Source of the DNA: Aquimarina macrocephali JAMB N27
GTDB taxonomy: Bacteria > Bacteroidota > Bacteroidia > Flavobacteriales > Flavobacteriaceae
Direction: 5' to 3'
DNA: 64,000 bases
Assembly: GCF_000520995.1 (NCBI RefSeq)
Contig: NZ_JACA01000013.1
Coordinates: 62,001-126,000 of the forward strand
Of this stretch, positions 35,926 through 43,459 are shown in pieces; within the stretch, counting starts at the first letter, position 1; every line of letters begins with the position of its first letter. The position numbers were made by a program, and so were the translations under genes. Below the pieces are notes generated by a model that worked only from the letters and a program-made list of their open reading frames with translations, was not told where the DNA came from and made no database searches.

Positions 35926-37179
35926 CTAATCTCGGGATACCATTTGATAAGTCTCTCTGGTTATTTGTTTTAGCAAAATATCTTTATTTTTTTCTAAAGA
36001 GGTAATAGCTTCATTTGTAAAGTGTCTAATCGTAAATAAGGACACATTTGTATTATAAGTAACTCTAAATTTTGCTTTAAGTTTACCTAAAAGTTTTTCA
36101 AAATGATCAAACTTATCGTCAAGACATACCGAAAAACTAATTGCAGAATTCTGAATAAGATCTACTTTTATATGGTATTGATGAAAAAGGCTAAAGATTT
36201 CACTAATATTATTTTCGACGATAAATGAAAAATCCAAAGAAGAAAGTGAGACTAAAACCTGATTTTTCTTCACAATATAACAAGGCAAATGAGGGTCTAA
36301 TGGTTGACCTTTCTTTACAGAAGTCCCTTGATCAACAGGATTAAGAAACGATTTAACATATAGCGGTATTTCTTTACGCTGTAAAGGTTGAATCGTTTTT
36401 GGATGAATTACAGATGCTCCATAAAAAGCAAGTTCTATAGCTTCTTCATAAGAAATATGAGACAATAATTGAGTTTTATCAAATACCCTGGGATCTGCAT
36501 TAAGGACACCAGGTACATCTTTCCAGATACTTACACTATCTGCACTTAAACAATACGCCAAAATCCCGGCAGTATAATCACTCCCCTCTCTACCCAAAGT
36601 AGTGGTGAAGTTATTCTCATCAGATCCAATAAACCCTTGAGTAATACTAAGACCATTTTTATTAATCTTTTGGAGTATCAAGTCTTGGGTAGTTTCCCAA
36701 TGTACTTCGGCGTCTCTATAGACCGTATCTGTTTTAATAAAATCGCGTGCATCTAACCACTCATTTTGATATCCTTTGTGATTTAGGTACTCGCTTACAA
36801 TGGTAGTCGATATTAGCTCTCCATAGCTTACTATTTGGTCATAGACATAATCATACTGAGTTGACTTATTTCTATTCAATGTTGTTTGCATGTCTAGTAA
36901 AAGTCCTTCAATTCTATTAAAAACAGGATGTTGTTTGTTTTCAAAAAGTGTTTCTAAAATTTCGTTATGATATACCTTCAGATCCAGAAGTGATGTTTTG
37001 AGTTCTTTACTATTATTAATATATAATTTGACAATATCTTCCAAAGCATTGGTTGTTTTTCCCATTGCAGAAATAACAATAACTAGATTAGAAAACCCCG
37101 TTTTCTCAAGTACATTAAGTACATTTTTTACCCCATTAGCATCCTTTACAGATGCACCCCCGAATTTAAAAACTCTCAT
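35926..37179 (-). CDS. lysC: Aspartate kinase
   Basis: A 417-residue monofunctional aspartokinase. VFKFGGASVKD binds ATP phosphates, and LGREGSDYTAGILAYCL with VWKDVPGVLNADPRVF forms the active site. Two ACT domains at residues ~290-410 would mediate feedback control. It starts the aspartate family pathway (Lys, Thr, Met, DAP). It is in one minus-strand block with a GNAT gene upstream, the usual neighbours of fbp in this family. Confidence 0.95.
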   Translation of the reverse strand: MRVFKFGGASVKDANGVKNVLNVLEKTGFSNLVIVISAMGKTTNALEDIVKLYINNSKELKTSLLDLKVYHNEILETLFENKQHPVFNRIEGLLLDMQTTLNRNKSTQYDYVYDQIVSYGELISTTIVSEYLNHKGYQNEWLDARDFIKTDTVYRDAEVHWETTQDLILQKINKNGLSITQGFIGSDENNFTTTLGREGSDYTAGILAYCLSADSVSIWKDVPGVLNADPRVFDKTQLLSHISYEEAIELAFYGASVIHPKTIQPLQRKEIPLYVKSFLNPVDQGTSVKKGQPLDPHLPCYIVKKNQVLVSLSSLDFSFIVENNISEIFSLFHQYHIKVDLIQNSAISFSVCLDDKFDHFEKLLGKLKAKFRVTYNTNVSLFTIRHFTNEAITSLEKNKDILLKQITRETYQMVSRD

Positions 37180-37228
37180 TAATCAAGTGTTTCTTTAATA
37201 ATAATTATATAATGTTATCTTGAAAGTA

Positions 37229-37708
37229 TTATGATTCTGATACAAATTTATTAACCCCATCTTGATCCATTTGAACCAAGTACCAATCTTTTAAAAGCTT
37301 TGCTCCGCTTTTTTCATAAAAATCAATAGCAGGAGTATTCCAATCCAAAACAACCCACTCTACTCTTCGTACTCCTTTTGATTTAGCGTATTTTAATACT
37401 TCTTTGTATAATGCACTACCTAAACCAGTTCCTCTCATAGATTTTTTAACAATAAGATCTTCTAAGTGAACAGAGCGCCCCTGCCAGGTAGAAAACCTAT
37501 AATACACCAGGGCTATTCCTACTATTTCACCCTTTACCTCGGCAACAAAACAATGAAAAAGGGGACGATCACCAAAACCCTCACGTATAAGTTCTTCAAC
37601 AGTTATTTCGACCGCATCAGGCTCTTTTTCAAAAATTGCCAATTCTTGGATTAAACCCAGCACTTGAGTCATATCTTCTTCCCTGGCATCTCTAATCACA
37701 TAGTTCAT
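37229..37708 (-). CDS. GNAT N-acetyltransferase (diamine acetyltransferase-like)
   Basis: A 159-residue GNAT. YVIRDAREEDMTQVLGLIQE, ALVYYRFSTWQGRSVHLEDL and the acetyl-CoA loop SMRGTGLGSALYKEVL are typical of the SSAT (spermidine/thialysine acetyltransferase) group. The exact substrate is unknown. It is upstream of lysC on the same strand, with a 49-nt gap, and divergent from fbp. Confidence 0.9.
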   Translation of the reverse strand: MNYVIRDAREEDMTQVLGLIQELAIFEKEPDAVEITVEELIREGFGDRPLFHCFVAEVKGEIVGIALVYYRFSTWQGRSVHLEDLIVKKSMRGTGLGSALYKEVLKYAKSKGVRRVEWVVLDWNTPAIDFYEKSGAKLLKDWYLVQMDQDGVNKFVSES

Positions 37709-37853
37709 AAAAAAAGTTTATCAAAACTATAAAATATGTATTAGAAATCAGACAATTTTCTAATGTTATGCAATCACATTATGTGTTTTTATAATTCTTA
37801 ATGAACTTTAATAATTAAAACTCCCGAAAACGTTATAGTTGCCTAAAAAATAA

Positions 37854-37861
37854 TACTTTTG
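37854..37861 (+). promoter_or_regulatory. Probable -7 element of fbp
   Basis: TACTTTTG matches TAnnTTTG and lies 22 nt upstream of the fbp ATG. No good -33 box is seen. Confidence 0.45.
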
Positions 37862-37883
37862 CAGCAAATAAAATTCACCATAA

Positions 37884-38882
37884 ATGACAAGAAGAAATCA
37901 GACCCTAGGAGAATTTATCATAGAGAATCAAAATGATTTTCCGTATGCAAGCGGAGAGCTTTCTCGTTTGATCAACTCAATTCGATTAGCTGCAAAAATG
38001 GTGAATCATGAGGTAAATAAAGCAGGGTTAGTAGATATTACAGGAGCTGCCGGAGAAACCAATATACAAGGTGAAGATCAGCAAAAACTAGATGTTTTGG
38101 CTAATGAGACCTTTATCAACACTCTTACAAATAGAGAAATTGTATGTGGAATTGCCTCTGAAGAAAACGATGAATTCATTACTATAAAAGGGCAAAAAAA
38201 CGACCATCGTAATAATTATGTGGTTCTTATGGACCCTTTGGATGGAAGTTCTAATATAGACGTTAATGTTTCTGTGGGAACCATTTTCTCGATCTATCGC
38301 AGGATAACCCCTACGGGAACTCCTGTAACTCTGGATGATTTTTTACAACCCGGTAATTTACAAGTGGCAGCAGGATATATCATTTATGGGACCTCTACTA
38401 TGCTTGTATATACTACAGGTCATGGTGTTAATGGTTTTACATTAAACCCTGCATTGGGAACATACTACTTATCACATCCAAATATGAAATTTCCGGATAA
38501 CGGGAGTATATATTCGGTAAATGAAGGAAACTATATTCATTTCCCACAAGGAATTAAAGATTACATCAAATATTGCCAGGAAGAAAAAGAGGATCGCCCA
38601 TACACTTCTCGATATATTGGTTCTCTGGTGAGTGATATTCACCGTAATATGATAAAAGGAGGTATATATATGTATCCAAATACTTCAAAATCTCCTAATG
38701 GAAAACTTCGGCTTTTATACGAGTGCAATCCTATGGCTTTTATTACCGAGCAAGCAGGTGGTAAAGCTAGTGATGGATATAGACGAATTATGGATATTAA
38801 ACCAACTCAACTACATGAACGTACTCCTTTTATTTGTGGTAGTAAAAATATGGTTGAAAAAGTAGAGTCATTTATGAAATAA
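37884..38882 (+). CDS. fbp: Class I fructose-1,6-bisphosphatase
   Basis: A 332-residue FBPase I for gluconeogenesis. The metal site is [13 protein letters not shown] with [10 protein letters not shown] before it. [19 protein letters not shown] and [14 protein letters not shown] form the substrate site and C-terminal motif. The length is standard. It is transcribed away from the GNAT-lysC block. Confidence 0.96.
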   Translation: MTRRNQTLGEFIIENQNDFPYASGELSRLINSIRLAAKMVNHEVNKAGLVDITGAAGETNIQGEDQQKLDVLANETFINTLTNREIVCGIASEENDEFITIKGQKNDHRNNYVVLMDPLDGSSNIDVNVSVGTIFSIYRRITPTGTPVTLDDFLQPGNLQVAAGYIIYGTSTMLVYTTGHGVNGFTLNPALGTYYLSHPNMKFPDNGSIYSVNEGNYIHFPQGIKDYIKYCQEEKEDRPYTSRYIGSLVSDIHRNMIKGGIYMYPNTSKSPNGKLRLLYECNPMAFITEQAGGKASDGYRRIMDIKPTQLHERTPFICGSKNMVEKVESFMK

Positions 38883-39122
38883 GTCTAAATAGATCAAAAT
38901 AACCTTATTTTTTACTATCCTTGTATATCGAATATTTGTATTTTTATAAAACTTCGTATACCCTCACCCCAAATTAAAAGTAAAACGTACAACACAATCT
39001 TTTTAAAAGAATAGGATTTTGAATTGATGAAATTAACATTATCGCCATTATAGCGGCTTTTTTAACGTTTTTATGTTAATTTTACGTAAGTTCAAAATTA
39101 AGAATCTAATAAACCGATTAAA

Positions 39123-39476
39123 ATGGCTAAAGAAAATAAAGCTGTTGAAGAAAAAGTTGCTGATGACCCTTCTTCAAAAATAGAAGCAATAAAGAATCTG
39201 ATCTTTGGGGAAAATATTGCTGCTTATAATTCAGAGTTTGAGAAAGTAAAAAAAGAAATTACTTCAAAAAAGAAAGAACTTGAAGACTTTATCGATGATA
39301 CGCGTAAAGAGCTAAATCAAGCAATTGACAATCTAAGTACAGATATAAATATTAGAATCACCGAATTAGAAGATAATTTAGCTGATAAAACTGATATGCT
39401 GGATACCAAAAAAGTTGATAAAAAAACGTTGGGAGATCTTCTTATCAACCTTGGTGAAAAAATCAACCAAAAATAA
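39123..39476 (+). CDS. Coiled-coil protein, first gene of the GTPase module
   Basis: A 117-residue soluble, Lys/Glu-rich protein. Residues ~40-95 are predicted coiled coil (KKEITSKKKELEDFIDDTRK, NIRITELEDNLADK). The N-terminal stretch SSKIEAIKNLIFGENIAAYN, then SEFEKVKKEITSKKKEL, resembles the start of the next protein (LKILKELLFTEEHEFADSIA, QKVDDLTKIVHQKKEL), so the two may share a binding partner or pair with each other. There is no signal peptide and no known family. It is 18 nt upstream of that gene. Confidence 0.8.
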   Translation: MAKENKAVEEKVADDPSSKIEAIKNLIFGENIAAYNSEFEKVKKEITSKKKELEDFIDDTRKELNQAIDNLSTDINIRITELEDNLADKTDMLDTKKVDKKTLGDLLINLGEKINQK

Positions 39477-39494
39477 TCCAATCTATCCACAGTT

Positions 39495-40319
39495 ATGGAA
39501 GAGCAGGATAAACTTAAAATTCTTAAAGAACTTCTTTTTACAGAAGAACACGAATTTGCTGACTCCATTGCTCAAAAAGTTGATGATTTAACCAAAATTG
39601 TTCATCAAAAAAAAGAACTCTCCCATAAAGTTGATCCTATTATTGATGATAAACTAGAGGAATTTGTACAGGAAATCCCTAAAACCTTAGGACCAACTAT
39701 TACAGAAACGTTACGAGAAGAAATTAAGAACTCTCAAGATGCCGTGGTAGAAGCATTATTTCCTATCATTGGTAAAATGATCAAGAAATACATCGCTCAT
39801 GAAATGAAATTATTGAGCGAAAACATCAGTAGAAAAACAAAAAAAGCTTTTTCCTTTAGAAACTGGTTTCGTAGAACTAAAGCTAAGGTTCAAGGAGTTA
39901 GTGATGGTGACCTTGCGATTACAGATTATGCAAAACCAAGGCTAATCCAAATGTTTGTTATCGAAAAAAACTCTGGCATATTACTTGCAGATTACAGCCC
40001 GTTATCAGAAGGTACTATAGATAAAGAAATGGTTGCCGGAATGCTTACAGCAATAAAAAGTTTTGTTGAAGATGCTTTTGAAGGAGGAAATCAAAATTTA
40101 GAACTCATAGAGTATGAATTGTATACTATACACATACAAAATTTTTATTCTTATTATGTAGCTGCTGTAATTTCTGGAGCATATACTATGATGTTTAAGG
40201 AAGTTCTTGAAGATCAGATTATAGATTTTGCCAAGAATAATATTTCTAGCAACGATTTAGAAAACAGTACCATTTTTACTAAAAAATTAAAAAAACATTT
40301 TGCAGATGAAATTGTCTAA
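39495..40319 (+). CDS. Protein with helical N-terminus and longin/roadblock-like C-terminal domain
   Basis: A 274-residue soluble protein. Residues 1-45 resemble the preceding protein, and 50-120 are helical (EALFPIIGKMIKKYIAHEMK). Residues ~150-250 form an alpha/beta domain: LIQMFVIEKNSGILLADYSP, MVAGMLTAIKSFVEDAF, LYTIHIQNFYSYYVAAVISG. From memory the same segment occurs in proteins labelled 'cell envelope biogenesis protein OmpA' in other phyla, where it precedes an OmpA domain, which is absent here. Longin/roadblock domains regulate small GTPases, and the next gene encodes one, overlapping by 14 nt. The function is inferred. Confidence 0.7.
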   Translation: MEEQDKLKILKELLFTEEHEFADSIAQKVDDLTKIVHQKKELSHKVDPIIDDKLEEFVQEIPKTLGPTITETLREEIKNSQDAVVEALFPIIGKMIKKYIAHEMKLLSENISRKTKKAFSFRNWFRRTKAKVQGVSDGDLAITDYAKPRLIQMFVIEKNSGILLADYSPLSEGTIDKEMVAGMLTAIKSFVEDAFEGGNQNLELIEYELYTIHIQNFYSYYVAAVISGAYTMMFKEVLEDQIIDFAKNNISSNDLENSTIFTKKLKKHFADEIV

Positions 40320-40800
40320 AAAAGTAGTCCTTTTGGGACACTTTGGTGTCGGAAAAACGTCTCTATTCAGACGTTTTATGGACAACGAATTTTCTGAAGA
40401 ATACAAGGTAACCCTTGGAGTCCAAATAAAAAAGAAAGTGATACAACTGCCCGATGGCAGAGAGTTATCTATGATCATCTGGGATACAGAAGGGCATTCT
40501 ATTAGCATAGAAGATACCAGAAAATCATACCTTCTGGGATCACACGCCTTTATTTATGTCTTTGATCTTACCAGAGAAGAAACATATGCAACCCTTACTA
40601 AGGATCTCGAATACCTTAAAGAAAACTACATAAAAGTACCCGCCAGAGTATTAGGTAATAAACTCGATCTGGTTAATGAAAAAGAAATTAGAAGTCAACT
40701 TACAGCAAAAAACATTCCTTTTGATGGTCTAACCAGTGCTAAAACAAATAAAAATGTCGAGAGTTTCTTTTTAGATTTAGCAGATGAAATAACCAAGTGA
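40306..40800 (+). CDS. Ras/Rab-like small GTPase
   Basis: A 164-residue single-domain GTPase with every G box: G1 GHFGVGKTS (residues 11-19), G2 Thr36 in YKVTLGV, G3 WDTEGH (59-64), G4 NKLD and G5 TSAK. The layout is more Rab-like than Era/Obg-like, and it has no lipidation Cys at the C-terminus. The catalytic Gln of the DTAGQ motif is replaced by His64, which suggests slow hydrolysis or dependence on a partner. The ATG at 40306 overlaps the previous gene by 14 nt and the stop abuts the histidine kinase start. Confidence 0.9.
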   Translation: MKLSKKVVLLGHFGVGKTSLFRRFMDNEFSEEYKVTLGVQIKKKVIQLPDGRELSMIIWDTEGHSISIEDTRKSYLLGSHAFIYVFDLTREETYATLTKDLEYLKENYIKVPARVLGNKLDLVNEKEIRSQLTAKNIPFDGLTSAKTNKNVESFFLDLADEITK

Positions 40801-40802
40801 GT

Positions 40803-42344
40803 ATGACAAAACATCAGAACGACCATTCGCAATTTAATCCACAAGTACAAATTATCCATGTTACTTATGATAGTATCATTACAGAAAGTGATACTACTTT
40901 TTTTAATTGGAAAAAAGGTACACTAATTTTTGATGCCCATCCCTTTTTTGAAATCCTGCGAGAATTTGAAAAAAATACCTCTTCTGATAAAAAAGCATTA
41001 AACTTTCCTTGTATTCATCTGGAAGATGGAGAAACAGAAAAAATTTGCGACATCACACTTACTCTTGAAAAAGAAGAAATCATAATTATTCTTTTTGATT
41101 ACACAGGAAAATATAAAGACCTGAATCAAATTGCACAACAAAAAAACGAATCAATTTTATTAGCCAAAGAGCTAGAACTTAAGAACAAATATCTTCTGGA
41201 AAAAGAAGAATTTAAGAATAGTTTTATTGCTAATATCAATCATGAGATAAGAACTCCTCTCACAAGTATATTAGGTTTTGTAGAAGTCCTGGAGAAAACC
41301 AAACTAACTTTCGAACAAGAGGAACTTGCCAGAATTATAAAAAGAGAAAGTCTTCATCTTAACGCACTTATAGATGATATGATTGATCTGTCTAAAATAG
41401 AATCTGGTAAACTAAAAATTGTAGAAGAACGTTTTGCTTTTTACAGTTTAATAGATGGATTTCGTGAGTCTTATTCTAAAGTAGCAGAAGAAAAACAAAT
41501 TACTTTTGAGACTAATATAGATCCCAGCATTCAGGAATATCTTATCGGAGACAGAACCAGAATATATCAGATTTTAAATAATATCCTCACCAATGCTTTT
41601 AAATTTACCGAAGAAGGAAAGGTTATTCTTTCGGTAACCAAAAATTATCAACGTACCAATAAGCTAAGTCTTAATTTTAAAATTGAAGATACCGGGATTG
41701 GTATCATGGAAGAAAACATCCCCTATCTTTTTGAGCGATTTACTCGTTTTGATCACGATAAACGTATTTCTGGCACAGGACTTGGGCTAGCAATAGTAAA
41801 AAACCTGGTAGACCTCTTAAACGGAGAAATAAAGGTAACCAGTGAACCCGAAAAAGGGACCACATTTAATATAAAGCTTCCATTTAAGTTTGAGATTATA
41901 AAAGCAGCTCCAGAACGAAAGAAGAAAAAATATACATTGCCAAAAAGTGCAACTAAATATAGAATCCTGGTAGTAGAAGATGAAGAAATAACACAATACC
42001 TAATTATGAAGGTATTGATCTCGCAAGGTAACTTTTTTGTCGATATTGCTATTAACGGTGAAGAGGCTATTAATTATATAGAACGGCGCAAGTATGATTT
42101 GATTTTAATGGACCTTACAGTTTCTAAAATCGATGGGTATCAGGCTACGCATATGATTCGAAATAATTATGGAGATAAATTTATATCTGCAATACCTATT
42201 ATTGGTTTTTCTGGTAAAGCTAATGATGTAGCTAGAGATAAATGTATACGGTCCGGGATGGATGATTTTATAGCAAAACCCTTTGAGCAGGAAGAATTGA
42301 TCTATAAAATCACAAAACAAATAGCAAAAAAGGCAGCCGATTAA
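40803..42344 (+). CDS. Soluble hybrid histidine kinase
   Basis: A 513-residue protein without membrane segments. Residues ~15-110 are a PAS-like input domain (VQIIHVTYDSIITESDTTFF) and 110-140 a coiled coil. HisKA carries His147 in NINHEIRTPLTS. HATPase_c shows NAFKFTEEGK, EDTGIGI and GTGLGLAIVKNLV. A C-terminal receiver (~385-505) has Asp437 in LILMDLTVSK and a Lys in IAKPFEQEE. Phosphate can thus pass from His147 to Asp437. The output is unknown. A GTG two codons upstream (40797) is an alternative start. It is the last gene of the GTPase module. Confidence 0.92.
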   Translation: MTKHQNDHSQFNPQVQIIHVTYDSIITESDTTFFNWKKGTLIFDAHPFFEILREFEKNTSSDKKALNFPCIHLEDGETEKICDITLTLEKEEIIIILFDYTGKYKDLNQIAQQKNESILLAKELELKNKYLLEKEEFKNSFIANINHEIRTPLTSILGFVEVLEKTKLTFEQEELARIIKRESLHLNALIDDMIDLSKIESGKLKIVEERFAFYSLIDGFRESYSKVAEEKQITFETNIDPSIQEYLIGDRTRIYQILNNILTNAFKFTEEGKVILSVTKNYQRTNKLSLNFKIEDTGIGIMEENIPYLFERFTRFDHDKRISGTGLGLAIVKNLVDLLNGEIKVTSEPEKGTTFNIKLPFKFEIIKAAPERKKKKYTLPKSATKYRILVVEDEEITQYLIMKVLISQGNFFVDIAINGEEAINYIERRKYDLILMDLTVSKIDGYQATHMIRNNYGDKFISAIPIIGFSGKANDVARDKCIRSGMDDFIAKPFEQEELIYKITKQIAKKAAD

Positions 42345-42357
42345 GCTGCCTTTTTTT
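42326..42357 (+). terminator. Terminator of the GTPase module, bidirectional
   Basis: AAAAAAGGCAGC (42326-42337) pairs with GCTGCCTTTTTT (42345-42356) with a 7-nt loop. The 5' arm lies inside the last codons of the histidine kinase. It also serves the convergent TerB-like gene. Confidence 0.9.
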
Positions 42358-42376
42358 ATCATTTAAAATAGATACG

Positions 42377-42808
42377 TTATCTATTCATATTTTTAACCTC
42401 TTCTTCAAAAGTATCACTGTCTACTCCCTGATCAACCAGATTTAAAGCTTTATCAACTATGTATTTTGCATTTTCTGGATTAAACCCTAACCCAATACTC
42501 AGTTTTTCTAATAAAACTACCTGACCTTCACCCTTTACATGATCTGCATAAACCATTCTAGACAAATCATACAATCGCTCAAGTCTTCTTTCATAACTTG
42601 TAGGAGGATTAATAGGATGTGTACTATAATCTTTTAAAATCTCCTTGTAATCATTCTCAGAAATACCCAGTCTGGTGGCTAATTTATCTAAAAAAGTCTT
42701 CTCTTCGTCAGTAATCACTCCATCACTCATTGCTATTTTTACAATTGCTGCAAAATGGTCCTGGTTTCTTTTCTGAAATCCGCTATCAAATAAATCAGAT
42801 ATTGACAT
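42377..42808 (-). CDS. TerB-like helical protein
   Basis: A 143-residue all-helical protein from ATG 42808. FAAIVKIAMSDGVITDEEKTFLDKLATRLGI is the conserved acidic TerB segment (split here: FAAIVKIAMSDGVITDEEK and TFLDKLATRLGI), and it is repeated loosely in VYADHVKGEGQVVLLEKLSI. TerB domains bind metal, and single-domain members are widespread, so tellurite resistance should not be assumed. It is convergent with the GTPase module and has its own -7 box (TATATTTG at 42833-42840, minus strand). Confidence 0.82.
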   Translation of the reverse strand: MSISDLFDSGFQKRNQDHFAAIVKIAMSDGVITDEEKTFLDKLATRLGISENDYKEILKDYSTHPINPPTSYERRLERLYDLSRMVYADHVKGEGQVVLLEKLSIGLGFNPENAKYIVDKALNLVDQGVDSDTFEEEVKNMNR

Positions 42809-42832
42809 TGTATACTTTTGTTTAATTTGCCG

Positions 42833-42840
42833 CAAATATA
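42833..42840 (-). promoter_or_regulatory. Probable -7 element of the TerB-like gene
   Basis: On the minus strand TATATTTG matches TAnnTTTG, 24 nt upstream of the ATG. Confidence 0.5.
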
Positions 42841-43173
42841 ACTAAACTATATACCTTTTAAAATTAATAATTGTCATTTTTTAATTTAAACCCACATTAT
42901 GGAATAGAAAATCTATTACACCTCGAAACTATAGTGAATTTGACAAAAAACAATAACTACTCTACTCTATCTCACAACGTATCCTAAACATTCAAAAAAA
43001 ACATATATCTGGACTAAAACATTCTAACAATGATTTTAAATTTAGTTGTATTGGGATTATTAATCAATTCTTTAGAAAAAATCTGAGTATCCTATCTTTC
43101 CCTTGACTCATTTACAAAAAACCAATCTCCGTAAACTCCTGTTATTATTGACTTTACAGATATTTTAAATTTT

Positions 43174-43189
43174 TGGCACGGCAATTGTT
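43174..43189 (+). promoter_or_regulatory. Probable sigma-54 (-24/-12) promoter
   Basis: TGGCACG GCAA TTGTT fits the sigma-54 consensus TGGCACG-N4-TTGCW. The -24 box is exact, the spacing from GG to the -12 G is the required 10 bp, and only the C of TTGC is T. The 330 nt upstream (42841-43173) hold no ORF and could carry the enhancer. The predicted transcript starts near 43200. Confidence 0.65.
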
Positions 43190-43234
43190 TATACTATATC
43201 CAAAGAGATATTAATAATTTAAAAATCATAAAAT

Positions 43235-43333
43235 ATGAAAACTTTATACGTTAAATTCGGATTAAACTTTAAACCATTTATTAATTTTATAAAACAACTA
43301 CCTGCGTCTTCTAGTTATGCGATACACCGATAA
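43235..43333 (+). CDS. Putative 32-residue peptide
   Basis: ATG 43235 is preceded by an A-rich leader (ATCATAAAAT), as is common for flavobacterial starts, and it is ~35 nt from the predicted transcript start. The peptide is basic and amphipathic (MKTLYVKFGLNFKPFINF, then IKQLPASSSYAIHR). It lacks the long hydrophobic core of a signal peptide. It could be a leader peptide, a secreted signal or a small toxin-like peptide. There is no homology evidence. Confidence 0.35.
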   Translation: MKTLYVKFGLNFKPFINFIKQLPASSSYAIHR

Positions 43334-43389
43334 GCCATGAGAAGATATAGGATCGTACCACTCTCATCGGGACTGGTATATAAAATGTA

Positions 43390-43426
43390 AAAAAGCGAGG
43401 TAATTTTGATCTCGCTTTTTGTTTTT
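43390..43426 (+). terminator. Terminator of the short sigma-54 transcript, bidirectional
   Basis: AAAAAGCGAG (43390-43399) pairs with CTCGCTTTTT (43411-43420), and the T tract continues to 43426. It also follows the LamG gene on the minus strand. Confidence 0.9.
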
Positions 43427-43459
43427 GCTTACATTTTTCTATTATTTAAAGTTTTAAAT

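Larger units (their letters stand above)
43200..43426 (+). ncRNA. Short sigma-54-driven transcript with tiny ORFs (regulatory RNA or small-peptide mRNA)
   Basis: About 230 nt lie between the sigma-54-type promoter and a strong terminator (AAAAAGCGAG / CTCGCTTTTT, 43390-43420, then a T run). Inside are a 32-codon ORF (43235-43333, MKTLYVKFGLNFKPF...YAIHR) and a 17-codon ORF (43337-43390, MRRYRIVPLSSGLVYKM) three bases later. I recognise neither. The dedicated promoter and terminator argue that the transcript is real. Whether the RNA or a peptide is the product is open. The 5' end is inferred from the promoter. Confidence 0.5.

Noticed and set aside
39495..40319. Calling the 274-residue protein an OmpA-type envelope protein
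   Set aside because: It has no signal peptide and no OmpA C-terminal peptidoglycan-binding motif. Only the longin/roadblock-like part is shared with proteins of that label.
42377..42808. Tellurite resistance function for the TerB-like gene
   Set aside because: Single TerB domains are widespread. No terC, terD or terZ gene is in the window.
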